Positions 17,290 to 25,716 of a stretch of DNA of 64,000 nt are shown here, in pieces. The stretch's first letter is position 1; every line of letters starts with the position of its first letter. A program made the translations under genes and the position numbers. The stretch is taken from positions 2,294,001 to 2,358,000 of the forward strand of contig NZ_CP071463.1 in assembly GCF_017352095.1 (NCBI RefSeq), in the 5' to 3' direction. Source of the stretch: Natrinema longum (GTDB lineage: Archaea > Halobacteriota > Halobacteria > Halobacteriales > Natrialbaceae). Below the pieces are notes generated by a model. It saw nothing but the letters and a program-made list of their open reading frames with translations. It was not told the origin of the DNA and ran no database searches.

Positions 17290-18687
17290 ATGACGAATAT
17301 CGCACTGATCGTTCTCGACACGCTCCGCTACGACGCGTTCGAGGACCACTTCGACTGGGTGCCCGGACGGCGCTTCGAGCACGCCTGGAGCACGAGCCAC
17401 TGGACGGTGCCGGCCCACGCGTCGCTGTTTACGGGACGGTACGCGAGCGAGGTCGGCATCTACGCCGGCGCACAGACGTTCGATATCGCCGACCCCCTCC
17501 TCGCCGAGCGACTGCGATCGGCCGGATACACGACGCGGGCGTTCAGCGCGAACCCCAACATCTCCCCGGTGTTCGACGCCGACCGCGGCTTCGACCAGTT
17601 CGAGAAGAGCCATCGCCTCCAGCACCACGGCGACGAACTGTTCGACTGGGACGACTTCATCGCGCAGACGCGCGACCGCGGTCCCGAGCGATACGCGCTC
17701 GCGCTCGGCAAGGTCCTGTTCGGTGAGGACCGGACGCTCCCGTCCCTGAAACACGGTGCGAAGCTGAAGCTGCGCGACACCCGATTCGGCCACCACCTCG
17801 ACGCCGTCGACGACGGTGCGAGGGCCGCCCTCGAGTTGGTCCGCGAGACGACGTTCGGCGACGACGAGTTCCTCTTCGTGAATCTGATGGAAGCCCACTC
17901 GCCGTACGATCCGCCCCCGGAGTGGAAGACCGTCGACGTCGACATCGACGGCCTGGCCGCCTCGCTGGGCGAGCCGACGGACGACCCGGCGGATCTCGAA
18001 CGGGCGTACGACGACTGCGTCCGATACCTCTCCGACGTCTACGAGCGACTGTTCGCCCACCTGCGCGCGTCGTTCGATCTGATCGTGACGGTCAGCGACC
18101 ACGGCGAACTCCTGGGCGAACACGGCGGCTGGGAACACCTCTCGGGTCTCTATCCCGAACTCGCTCGCGTGCCGCTGTCGGTCTTCGACGCGCGCGAGGG
18201 GGCCGTCGAGGACGTCACGTACGACGAGACGCCGGTGACGCTCCTCGACGTCCACGAGACGGTCCTCGCAGCCGCCGGTCTCGAGTCCGATCCCGCGGCG
18301 AGGGGACGAGACCTCACCGCCATCTCGGACCGCGACTCGGCGGGACGACCAGACGGAGACGAGGGTGGCCCCGACGGCGCGTTCCGCGAGGGCGAGACGC
18401 TCGTCGAGTACCACGGCCTCCCCGAACGGCACCTCGACGCCCTCCGGCGCAAGGGGTTCGCGGACCTCGAGTACCGCACCCGGTGGCTCGATGGGGTCGC
18501 GCTGGGCGAGTACTTCGGCTACGAGACGTTCGACGGGTTCGAGGAGTGGGGCGAATCGCCCTACGAGGACCCCCGCGCTCGTCTCGGGGAACTCGTCGAC
18601 GCGATCGACCGTCGCACCGACGTCGAGGAGGACATCGAACTCGACGACTCGGTACTCCAACAGCTCGAGGACCTGGGATACGCATGA
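17290..18687 (+). CDS. Alkaline-phosphatase-superfamily (sulfatase-like) enzyme 1
   Basis: This 465-residue protein has the superfamily metal site: Asp10 in ALIVLDTLRYD and the later SDHGELLGEHGGWEH. At the nucleophile position it has Thr39 in HWTVPAHASLFTG, not the Cys/Ser that is converted to formylglycine in true sulfatases. That favours a phosphatase or a phosphoalcohol transferase acting on a glycan over sulfate-ester cleavage. It ends LEDLGYA. I chose ATG 17290 (MTNIALIVLDTL), although an in-frame TTG at 17251 exists. It follows the GT2 gene closely and belongs to its operon. Confidence 0.82.
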   Translation: MTNIALIVLDTLRYDAFEDHFDWVPGRRFEHAWSTSHWTVPAHASLFTGRYASEVGIYAGAQTFDIADPLLAERLRSAGYTTRAFSANPNISPVFDADRGFDQFEKSHRLQHHGDELFDWDDFIAQTRDRGPERYALALGKVLFGEDRTLPSLKHGAKLKLRDTRFGHHLDAVDDGARAALELVRETTFGDDEFLFVNLMEAHSPYDPPPEWKTVDVDIDGLAASLGEPTDDPADLERAYDDCVRYLSDVYERLFAHLRASFDLIVTVSDHGELLGEHGGWEHLSGLYPELARVPLSVFDAREGAVEDVTYDETPVTLLDVHETVLAAAGLESDPAARGRDLTAISDRDSAGRPDGDEGGPDGAFREGETLVEYHGLPERHLDALRRKGFADLEYRTRWLDGVALGEYFGYETFDGFEEWGESPYEDPRARLGELVDAIDRRTDVEEDIELDDSVLQQLEDLGYA

Positions 18688-18788
18688 TCGCACCGACCTC
18701 ACTCGCGGCGGATCGCTCGCGTTCGCGGACGCCATCGTGGCGACTCGCGGTGGCGGGTTCGGCGACGCTTCGGGAGGTGGTCGACTGA
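18684..18788 (+). other. Linker mini-ORF between two operon genes
   Basis: A 34-codon frame ([20 protein letters not shown]...) starts within the previous stop (ATGA at 18684) and its TGA shares a base with the next ATG (TGATG at 18786-18790). The composition is not clearly protein-like. It may serve only to carry ribosomes across the gap. Confidence 0.3.
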
Positions 18789-19744
18789 TGGGCGTCGGCC
18801 GGTTCGTGCGAAAGATGCCCGAACGCGGCGTTCGCCGGTCGCTCGAGGTCGTCTTCGAGTGGGTGGGCCGACGGGTGTGGATGGGCGAGTTCGCCGACGA
18901 GACCGTCTTCGAGCGCGAGTGGGACGTCCTCGTCCTGCTGGACGCCTGCCGGGTCGACCTGCTGGCCGAGGTCGCACCCGAGTACGATTGGCTTCCCTCG
19001 TCCGAGGCCGTCGACGCGGCCGCGATCGACTCGGTCGCGGGGTCGTCCAAGGAGTGGATGCGCCGGACGTTCACACCGGCAGACAGGGAGCTACTCGAGA
19101 ACACGGCCTACGTGACCGGGAACCCGTTCTCGGCGGCGGTCCTCGGCGACGATCACCCGCTCGGACTGCTCGACGAAGTGTGGCGCTACGCCTGGGACGA
19201 CGACCTCGGCTCGATCCGGCCGGACCCGATCACCGACCGGGCGATCGACGTCTGTCGGGCGGATGAGTACGACCGCGTCGTCGTCCACTACATGCAACCC
19301 CACGTTCCGTTTCTCGACCGGCCGGATCTCCACGCGGGCTATCGACCGGACTACTGGGGCTCCCCCGACTCGGTCGTCGATCCTGCCGAGACCGGACTGG
19401 ACGTGTGGGGTCGCGTTCGACGCGGGGAACTGGATCGAGACGTGGTCTGGGGGGCCTACGCCGACAACCTTCGAACGGGGCTGCACTCGGTGGCGACGCT
19501 CCGCCGGAACGTCGACGGGACGCTGGCGCTGAGCGCTGATCACGGCAACGCGATGGGCGAACTCGGCATCTGGGGCCACCCCGACACTCCCGTCTCGAGT
19601 ATCCGTCGGGTCCCCTGGGTCGAACTCGAGGCCCGCGACGAGGGCACGACGGTCCCGACGCTCGACCCCGAATCGGCAGCCGACGAACGCACGGTCGATG
19701 CGGACGTTCAGGATCGCCTGGCGTCGCTCGGATACACGGAGTAA
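18788..19744 (+). CDS. Alkaline-phosphatase-superfamily enzyme 2
   Basis: A 318-residue member of a haloarchaeal branch of the superfamily. A basic N terminus (MGVGRFVRKMPERGVRRSLE) is followed by the first metal Asp in VLVLLDACRVDLL, the segment SVAGSSKEWMRRTFTP where the nucleophile is expected, HYMQPHVPFLDRPDLHAGYR, and the second metal site LSADHGNAMGELGIWGHP. It ends LASLGYTE. The substrate is unknown; the neighbours suggest glycan phosphate or sulfate chemistry at the cell surface or on lipid-linked precursors. Confidence 0.78.
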   Translation: MGVGRFVRKMPERGVRRSLEVVFEWVGRRVWMGEFADETVFEREWDVLVLLDACRVDLLAEVAPEYDWLPSSEAVDAAAIDSVAGSSKEWMRRTFTPADRELLENTAYVTGNPFSAAVLGDDHPLGLLDEVWRYAWDDDLGSIRPDPITDRAIDVCRADEYDRVVVHYMQPHVPFLDRPDLHAGYRPDYWGSPDSVVDPAETGLDVWGRVRRGELDRDVVWGAYADNLRTGLHSVATLRRNVDGTLALSADHGNAMGELGIWGHPDTPVSSIRRVPWVELEARDEGTTVPTLDPESAADERTVDADVQDRLASLGYTE

Positions 19745-19749
19745 CCACG

Positions 19750-19815
19750 ATGCATACGACACCAGAACCGAAGACGATCGGCGGAACGAATCGGGCGGAG
19801 GTGCGGTCGTCGTGA
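19750..19815 (+). other. Linker mini-ORF
   Basis: A 21-codon frame (MHTTPEPKTIGGTNRAEVRS...) starts 5 bp after the previous stop, and its stop overlaps the GTG of the following glycosyltransferase (GTGA at 19812). Like the other linkers here it probably has no product of its own. Confidence 0.25.
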
Positions 19816-20726
19816 GCGACCCCGCAGTCGCCCTCGGCGTGAAGGTCTTCAGTCGGACCGAAAAGCTCGAGACCCTCCTGGAATCCGTTCCCGGGGACCA
19901 CTACGAGACCGTCTACGTCGCCGACGACGGGCGGACCGAGGAGCGCAGTCACCTCTACGAACGGGCGTGGCCGTTCGCCCTCGAGCTGATCGACCTGCCC
20001 TACGACGCGGGGCTCGGCGTCGGCCGCAACGCGATCGTCGACGCGCTCACCGAGGAGTACCTGACGATCGTCGACAGCGACCACGAGGTGCCGCCGAACG
20101 CCGACGTGCTCGTTCGACAGCTCGAGGCTCGTCCCGAGTTCGGCGGCATCAGCGGGCTGTTGCTCGAACACGGGACGATACAGGGGCTGTGTCACGATCT
20201 GTCCGATGACGGTGACGTGCTCGTCCGGGAGACCGGCTCGAAAACGGCGGCGATCGTGGCGGGCTACCCCCTCGTCGCGTTCGACTTCGTCCCGAACGTC
20301 GCGACGTTCCGCCGGGCGTGTCTCGAGGAGCAAGGCTGGGACGAACGGTACGTGATCGGCCGCGAGCACCTCGACTTCTTCGTCGCCCACCGGGCGACCG
20401 ACTGGCGCTTTGGCACCTGCCCAGCGGTGCTCTTTCCCCACCGTCCCGGCGGCGGCGGCGAGTACGACTCGAATCGACTCGATCCCGCCAAACTCCTCGC
20501 GAGCAAGTCCTACTTCCGCGAGAAGTGGGGCTACGACCAGGTCGTCGCCCGCGAGTTCTGGCTCGGGAACCAGTCCGTCGACAAACCCCTCGCCGTCCTC
20601 GACGGCTCGGTTCCGATCCCCACGTGGCTCGGTGCGAAACTGATGGACGTTCGCGACGCACGGCTGCGATTCGAGGCCGCGACTGCGGGCGTGAGCGACC
20701 GACTCCCGGTGGTGAGCCCGCGATGA
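19812..20726 (+). CDS. Family 2-like glycosyltransferase
   Basis: The protein has 304 residues, starting at GTG. It contains VALGVKVFSRTEKLETLLES, VYVADDGRTEE, the central YDAGLGVGRNAIVDALTEEY, the metal motif DSDHEVPPNAD, and a C-terminal acceptor region with GREHLDFFVAHRATDWRFG. This is the GT-A fold of family 2 enzymes. It has no membrane helix. The next start overlaps its stop (ATGA). Donor and acceptor are unknown. Confidence 0.78.
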   Translation: MSDPAVALGVKVFSRTEKLETLLESVPGDHYETVYVADDGRTEERSHLYERAWPFALELIDLPYDAGLGVGRNAIVDALTEEYLTIVDSDHEVPPNADVLVRQLEARPEFGGISGLLLEHGTIQGLCHDLSDDGDVLVRETGSKTAAIVAGYPLVAFDFVPNVATFRRACLEEQGWDERYVIGREHLDFFVAHRATDWRFGTCPAVLFPHRPGGGGEYDSNRLDPAKLLASKSYFREKWGYDQVVAREFWLGNQSVDKPLAVLDGSVPIPTWLGAKLMDVRDARLRFEAATAGVSDRLPVVSPR

Positions 20727-21883
20727 GCGAGTCGGCGATGACGACGAACACGGACGCTGGTGACTCGATCGAACCGGCACGGACGACGCTGTTAGTCACG
20801 GTCGATTCGCTTCGCGCCGATCACTTCGACGAGATGGAGCGGACGAAGGCCTATCTGGAAACGCAGCATCCGCGGGCGTTCGCGACGTCGACGGCGACTC
20901 TTGGAAGCTTCCCCGCGATCGTCGGCGGCGAGTACGCGACCGGCGACGGCCTCGGGGAGGCGACGAGCGTGGCCACCGCGTTCGACTGTCGGCGGATCGG
21001 GATCACGACGAATCACCTCCTCTCGGCGGCGTACGGCTACGCCGACGCGTTCGACTCGTTTACCTCGCCGAAAGGCGGCGGGGAGACGCTCAAGGAGAAA
21101 GGGGCGGTCTTGCTCGAGCGCGGCACGCTCGCCTACGCGATCGCCAGCTGGGGCTGGAACCGGTATCAGGCGCTTCGGAGCCGCGTTACCGACCTCGAGA
21201 AGTCGTTTCGCCCGGCCGAGGACGTGATCGAGCAGTTCCTCGCCGAACGCGAGGGACGCGAGGAGTGGTTCGGCTGGCTGCACTTCATGGAACCGCACCA
21301 TCCGTACGATCCGGAGGGCGCGAGCGTGAGCCGGGCGGAAGCCCAGCGGGTGAGCCGGCGCGTGCTCGCGGGCCGTGGCTCGGTGGCCGACGAAACCCTC
21401 GTTCGCGACCTCTACCGCCAGGAGATCGTCGAACTCGATCGGAAACTGGCGCGACTCTGGAACGCCATCCCCGACGAGACGCGGGTCGTCTTCTGTGCGG
21501 ACCACGGCGAGCTACTCGGCGAAGACGGCCTGTGGGGCCATCCCGGCGAGATGCGGCCGGAACTGCTCACCGTGCCGTTCGGAACGCGAAACGCGCCCGA
21601 TCTCGGCGCGGTCGTCTCGCTGATCGACGTGCCGACGATCCTCACCGGACGCGAGCACGGCGTCGGAACCCTCGAGCGCGAGGTCGCCTTCGCGGCCTAC
21701 GGCGAGCGGACGGCGGCGATGAACGCCGAGCACATCGCGACGGACGACCACACCGTCCGGCTCTCGGACGGCGAACCGGCGACCGACCCCGTGCTCGAGG
21801 GGCGACTCGAGCGGTTCGACCCCGACTACGTGGTCACAGAGGACGCGCTGCGGGAAGACCTGGAGGACCTCGGATACGCATGA
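20723..21883 (+). CDS. Alkaline-phosphatase-superfamily (sulfatase-like) enzyme 3
   Basis: A 386-residue protein with a polar N-terminal leader, the first metal Asp (Asp28) in LLVTVDSLRADHFD, the nucleophile region TSTATLGSFPAIVGGEYATG with Thr/Ser but no formylglycine motif, LHFMEPHHPYDPEG, and the second metal site CADHGELLGEDGLWGHPGEM. It ends LEDLGYA, almost identical to enzyme 1. It overlaps the preceding glycosyltransferase by 4 bp. Confidence 0.8.
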   Translation: MSESAMTTNTDAGDSIEPARTTLLVTVDSLRADHFDEMERTKAYLETQHPRAFATSTATLGSFPAIVGGEYATGDGLGEATSVATAFDCRRIGITTNHLLSAAYGYADAFDSFTSPKGGGETLKEKGAVLLERGTLAYAIASWGWNRYQALRSRVTDLEKSFRPAEDVIEQFLAEREGREEWFGWLHFMEPHHPYDPEGASVSRAEAQRVSRRVLAGRGSVADETLVRDLYRQEIVELDRKLARLWNAIPDETRVVFCADHGELLGEDGLWGHPGEMRPELLTVPFGTRNAPDLGAVVSLIDVPTILTGREHGVGTLEREVAFAAYGERTAAMNAEHIATDDHTVRLSDGEPATDPVLEGRLERFDPDYVVTEDALREDLEDLGYA

Positions 21884-21963
21884 TCGACGCTCACAGCCGA
21901 CCGACGGATGACGCCGAACGGAGGGATCGACGGATGACGCCGGACGGAGGGATCGACGGATGA
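21880..21963 (+). other. Linker mini-ORF built on a tandem repeat
   Basis: A 27-codon frame starts within the previous stop (ATGA at 21880) and ends overlapping the next start (ATGA at 21960). It consists largely of a 26-bp tandem repeat, which is listed separately. Confidence 0.25.
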
Positions 21964-21965
21964 CG
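21902..21965 (+). repeat. 26-bp tandem repeat, 2.5 copies, containing start-codon copies
   Basis: The unit runs 21902-21927, 21928-21953 (one mismatch) and 21954-21965 (partial). Each copy contains GGATGACG, so an ATG appears at 21908, 21934 and 21960, one in each reading frame. Only the last opens the following gene. The duplication extends the translation start region of that gene. Confidence 0.85.
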
Positions 21966-22886
21966 GTGATCGTCCTGGCACTGGACGCGCTCGATGCGGG
22001 GCTCGTCGAGTACTTCGACCTCGAGGACGTCCGACTCGAGTCCAGCGGCGAGCTGGAGACCGTCGCGCGGACGCAGGACCTCCCGTACACGCCGGAGGTG
22101 TGGGCGACGGTCGCGACCGGCCTTCCGCCGGCGGACCACGGCGTGACGGGCGGTGGCACGAGCGAGTGGGACAACCCGGTCCTCGAGGGACTCTCGCGCG
22201 TCTCGGGGCGGCTGGACGAGTCGACCCGCGGGACGCTCGGGAAGGTCGTTCGCTCCCGGACGGGCGAACGCGAGCGGATCGGACGCACCGACGCCGAATC
22301 GATGTTCGACGCCGATCGGGCGGTCGTCCACAACTGGCCGGGCGTCGACGACGGCCGGCCGCTCCAGCGCGCGTGGGACCTGATGAACGCCGTCGCCCAG
22401 GGGATGCCCCGCAGCGAGTTCGAGCGCGAACTGTTCGGGCAGTGCGCCCAGCAGTTCGCCTGGGCCCGCGAGATGCTTCGCCACCCCGTCTCGCTCGCCG
22501 GCGTCCACGTCCACGCGCTCGACGCGGCCGGCCACGCCTACGCCGACGACGAGGACGCGCTCCGGCGGGCCTACGCCCGCGTCGGCGAGTTCGTCCGGGG
22601 GCTCGCCGACGCGCTCGAGGAGGGCGACGACCTCCTCGTCTGCAGCGATCACGGGATGCGCACGGCGTTTTACCCACCTGACGCCGGCGAGAACCCGGCG
22701 ACCCACTCCTGGCGGGCGTACGCGAGTTCGACGACGGACTCGGTGCCGGCGTCGGTGTTCGACGTTCGCGAGTGGGTTGAGTCCCGCACACGTCGGACTC
22801 GAGTCGGCGATTCCGGGCCGGCGGCCGGTGACGAGGCCATCGACCTCCCGACCGATCACCTCCGCGAACTCGGCTACCTCGACTGA
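21960..22886 (+). CDS. Type I phosphodiesterase/AP-superfamily enzyme 4
   Basis: A 308-residue protein of the phosphodiesterase/nucleotide-pyrophosphatase branch. It has Asp9 in VIVLALDALDAGL, the Thr nucleophile (Thr44) in LPYTPEVWATVATGLPPADHG, VHVHALDAAGHAYADDEDAL and CSDHGMRTAFYPP. It ends LRELGYLD. It is a close paralogue of the gene at 22945-23892, sharing TGxxPxxHG, VHxHxLDAAGHA and FDVREWV. The substrate is unknown; the branch hydrolyses phosphodiesters or phosphomonoesters. Confidence 0.8.
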   Translation: MTVIVLALDALDAGLVEYFDLEDVRLESSGELETVARTQDLPYTPEVWATVATGLPPADHGVTGGGTSEWDNPVLEGLSRVSGRLDESTRGTLGKVVRSRTGERERIGRTDAESMFDADRAVVHNWPGVDDGRPLQRAWDLMNAVAQGMPRSEFERELFGQCAQQFAWAREMLRHPVSLAGVHVHALDAAGHAYADDEDALRRAYARVGEFVRGLADALEEGDDLLVCSDHGMRTAFYPPDAGENPATHSWRAYASSTTDSVPASVFDVREWVESRTRRTRVGDSGPAAGDEAIDLPTDHLRELGYLD

Positions 22887-22944
22887 TCGCTGCTATCCCG
22901 GCGGACGTGCGACGACCGCGGCGCGACCGCCGATTCGACCGTCG

Positions 22945-23892
22945 TCACTCGAGATATCCCAGGTCCCGAAGCTGTTCCGCCGTCGTGTCCATCACCGCCG
23001 GCCCGGAGTCGTCTCGCGTGCCGCCGCTGTCGTCGGCGTGTGCGTCGACCCACTCGCGAACGTCGAACACGTGCTCGGGTGGGTCGTCGTCGAGCGTCGT
23101 CGACGCGAGCGCCCGCCAGCTGTGGAAGCCGGGCTCGGTATCGTCCTCGAGCCAGGCGACTTGCATGCCGTGGTCCGACAGGAGCAACAGGTCGTCGACG
23201 TGCTCGCGAACCGATCCCAGCAGGCGGTCGACCCGTTCGTACACCGCCCGGAGGCGGTCGGGGTGCGTCGCGAACGCGTGGCCGGCGGCGTCGAGGACGT
23301 GCATGTGTACCCCGGCGACGGCCACGTCGGCCCCTCCCATCCCCTGTAGCCAGCCGACCTCGAGGCCCGCGTTCCCGTACAGTCGCCGCCAGAGCTCGTC
23401 GTCGGTGATCTCGCCGTTCGAGGCGAGGTTGAGCCAGTGCCAGGTCTCGCTCAGGTGTTCGCCGGGCGTGACGCCGGGCCACCACCGCACGGCGCGGGCC
23501 TCGGGCCGGAAGAGGTGGGAGTGTGCCGTCTGTCGCAGCGTCATGTCGACGCCGCCGTCCCCGTCGCTGCCGTCGCCGCCGGCATCGCCGCGGAGCCACG
23601 TCCCGAGCGTGATGCGCGCTTCCTTGGGGAGGACGTAGGGAGCGATCGTGCTCGCGTACTCGAGGATCGGATTCTCCCACTGCTGTTGTTCGCCGGTCGA
23701 TGCGAGGCCGTGTTCCGTCGGCCCGACGCCCGTCGCGACCGACGTCCAGACCTCGAGCGTGTTCGGGTACCGCCCGGAGTGAGCGAACGTCTCGAGGTTG
23801 CAGTGGCGCTCGAGCAGGAGGTTCTCACACGCCCAGTCACGCGCGAGGGCGTAGTCGGCGGCGTCGAGGGCGACGATCCCCAGCGTCGTCAT
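22945..23892 (-). CDS. Type I phosphodiesterase/AP-superfamily enzyme 5
   Basis: A 315-residue paralogue of the preceding gene, in convergent orientation. It has LGIVALDAADYALA, the Thr in YPNTLEVWTSVATGVGPTEHG, GVHMHVLDAAGHAFATHPDRL and LLSDHGMQVAWLEDD. It ends LRDLGYLE. An insertion of Gly/Asp repeats (RGDAGGDGSDGDGGVD) distinguishes it. I chose the start at 23892 (MTTLGIVALDAAD), ten codons inside the longest frame, because it fits the paralogue. Confidence 0.78.
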   Translation of the reverse strand: MTTLGIVALDAADYALARDWACENLLLERHCNLETFAHSGRYPNTLEVWTSVATGVGPTEHGLASTGEQQQWENPILEYASTIAPYVLPKEARITLGTWLRGDAGGDGSDGDGGVDMTLRQTAHSHLFRPEARAVRWWPGVTPGEHLSETWHWLNLASNGEITDDELWRRLYGNAGLEVGWLQGMGGADVAVAGVHMHVLDAAGHAFATHPDRLRAVYERVDRLLGSVREHVDDLLLLSDHGMQVAWLEDDTEPGFHSWRALASTTLDDDPPEHVFDVREWVDAHADDSGGTRDDSGPAVMDTTAEQLRDLGYLE

Positions 23893-24224
23893 ATCCACCC
23901 TCACCACGAACGGGGTATTCAACGCCGGGGCTGTGTTTCACGGCACGGTCGTCGCGCCCGCCGTCGCGGACGAACCGAGAACCGGCGGCCGGGACGGGCG
24001 GCGGTTCGGTGGGCCGAGACAGGCACGGTTCGGTGGGCGGGACGGGCACGATTCGATGGCCGGGGCAGGCAGTACACTGATATGCCCGGCTGATGCAGTG
24101 TCTCCCTACGGAACTCGTTCGCTGATGGTGACGATTCTCCGACCGTCCGATTCGCGTCGATCGGCGACGACCGCTCGACGTCGACCGGCAGGGCCATCCA
24201 GACGCCACGCCTCGCTCGAGACGA
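23893..24224. other. Intergenic region with degenerate repeats
   Basis: This 332-bp divergent gap between enzyme 5 and the flippase gene contains the four-copy imperfect repeat listed separately. No gene is visible. The promoters of both flanking genes must lie here, but I cannot point to a convincing TATA element. Confidence 0.4.
23981..24072. repeat. Imperfect 22-24-bp tandem repeat, four copies
   Basis: Units lie at about 23981-24002, 24003-24026, 24027-24049 and 24050-24072. The common core reads GGTTCGGTGGGC(C/G)GGGACGGGCAC with substitutions; copies two and three are the most alike. It sits between divergent genes. Confidence 0.7.
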
Positions 24225-25667
24225 ATGACTGACGCGACGTCGGTCAGTCTCGGCGGCGAGACGGTGAAGGCGACGGCCGCGAAGTTCGTGATGGCCGTAA
24301 TCGGGTTCGCTGGCACCGTCGTCTTCGCGCGGGTGCTCGGTCCGACCGGCTTCGGCGGCTACTACTTGCTCTTCTCGCTCGTGAAACTCGGCGACCGTGC
24401 GGTCAACGGGTGGGGAACGGCGATCATGAAGCGGTTCTCGGAGATCGAGGCCCCGGAGCGGGAACTGATCGGCGGTCAACTGGTGTTCACGGCGGCATGG
24501 CTGGTGCTCATGAGCGCGGTCGCCGCGGTCGCGTCGCGGTGGCTCGTTTCCTACACGGGACTCTCGGAAGCGCCGGTGCTGTTCGTCGTTCTGATGGGTG
24601 CCGTCACGCTCTACGAGCCGACCGATCGGGTCGTCCAGGCGCGGGGACTCGTCGGTGCCTCGATGTGGATCGACACGTTCCGGTCGCTGCTGACGTTCCC
24701 CATCCAGCTCGCGCTCGTCCTCCTCGGGCTCGGCGCTGCCGGCATGGCATACGGGCTCGCCGCGGCGACGTTCCTCTCCTTGCCCGCGCTCTGGTACTTC
24801 GTGCGGACGACACCGACGGCCCCGACCCGCGAAACGCTCGCGAGTCTCTGGGCCTACGCCAAGTACAGCATCCCGAACTCGTTTCTCGGGCAGACCTACG
24901 ACCGATTCGATATCCTCCTTCTCGGCTACCTCCTCGCGCCCGCGGCGGCCGGACAGTACGAAGTCGCGCTGAAACTCACCGTCCCGGCGACGTTCGTGAT
25001 GATGGCCGCCCAGAGCGTGCTGATGGCCCGCGTGAGCCGACTCCACAGCCAGGGCAAAGACGTCAGCGACGACGTGTCGAACACGCTCGCGTTCTCGAGC
25101 GTCGTCGCGGTTCCGATGTTTTTCGGTGCGGTCTCCATGCCCGAGCAACTCGTCGTGACGGCGTTTGGACCCGAGTACGCCGATGCCGCCGCGTTGCTGG
25201 TCGGCCTCGCGCTGTTCCAGATCGTGAGCACGCAGAGTGGTCCCCTCACGAGCGCGATCGGCGGGATCGATCGGCCCGAGAGCAACACGCGCATCTCGGT
25301 CGCGACGCTCGCAGTGAACGTCGTCCTCGGCGTCGCGCTGACGCTCGCCTACGGGGCGATCGGCGTCGTCGTCGCGACGGTCGTCGCCGAGACGCTCCGG
25401 TACGTCCTCTCCGCGTTCGTGGTCAAACGAGCGCTCCCGAACGTCGTCCTGTTCCCCCGGACGCTCCTCGAGCAGGTCGGCGCGGCGCTGTTGATGTTCG
25501 CCGTGGTCGTCCCGCTCGTGCGAACCGTCCCCATCGACCAGTGGTACCAGCTGCTCGCCATCGTCTCCGTCGGCGCGATCGTCTACTCGGCGGCCCTGCT
25601 CGCGATCAGTCAGAAACTCCGCGTGACGATCGAGGGCGTCGTTCGGAGTTCGCGCCTCGAGCTGTAG
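24225..25667 (+). CDS. Polysaccharide flippase (Wzx/MATE-like, oligosaccharide exporter)
   Basis: A 480-residue membrane protein with about 12-14 hydrophobic helices. The N-terminal part shows the family pattern VFARVLGPTGFGGYYLLFSL, then SIPNSFLGQTYDRFDILLLG and APAAAGQYEVALKLTVPATF. It should flip lipid-linked glycans across the membrane. It lies at the end of the glycosyltransferase cluster, so its likely cargo is the glycan those enzymes build. Confidence 0.88.
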   Translation: MTDATSVSLGGETVKATAAKFVMAVIGFAGTVVFARVLGPTGFGGYYLLFSLVKLGDRAVNGWGTAIMKRFSEIEAPERELIGGQLVFTAAWLVLMSAVAAVASRWLVSYTGLSEAPVLFVVLMGAVTLYEPTDRVVQARGLVGASMWIDTFRSLLTFPIQLALVLLGLGAAGMAYGLAAATFLSLPALWYFVRTTPTAPTRETLASLWAYAKYSIPNSFLGQTYDRFDILLLGYLLAPAAAGQYEVALKLTVPATFVMMAAQSVLMARVSRLHSQGKDVSDDVSNTLAFSSVVAVPMFFGAVSMPEQLVVTAFGPEYADAAALLVGLALFQIVSTQSGPLTSAIGGIDRPESNTRISVATLAVNVVLGVALTLAYGAIGVVVATVVAETLRYVLSAFVVKRALPNVVLFPRTLLEQVGAALLMFAVVVPLVRTVPIDQWYQLLAIVSVGAIVYSAALLAISQKLRVTIEGVVRSSRLEL

Positions 25668-25716
25668 CGGTGTCTCCGCCCTCCGACGTCGCCGGGTCGT
25701 GACCGGTGTGGCGCGG

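Noticed and set aside
15058-19104. Very long antisense open frames (681 and 641 codons) opposite the glycosyltransferase and sulfatase-like genes
   Set aside because: They lie exactly opposite genes with clear domains, are rich in Arg and Gly rather than acidic, and have no domain. They are shadows of GC-rich coding DNA.
17290-21883. Calling the AP-superfamily proteins arylsulfatases
   Set aside because: The Cys/Ser-x-Pro-x-Arg maturation motif is missing, so sulfate-ester hydrolysis is not supported.
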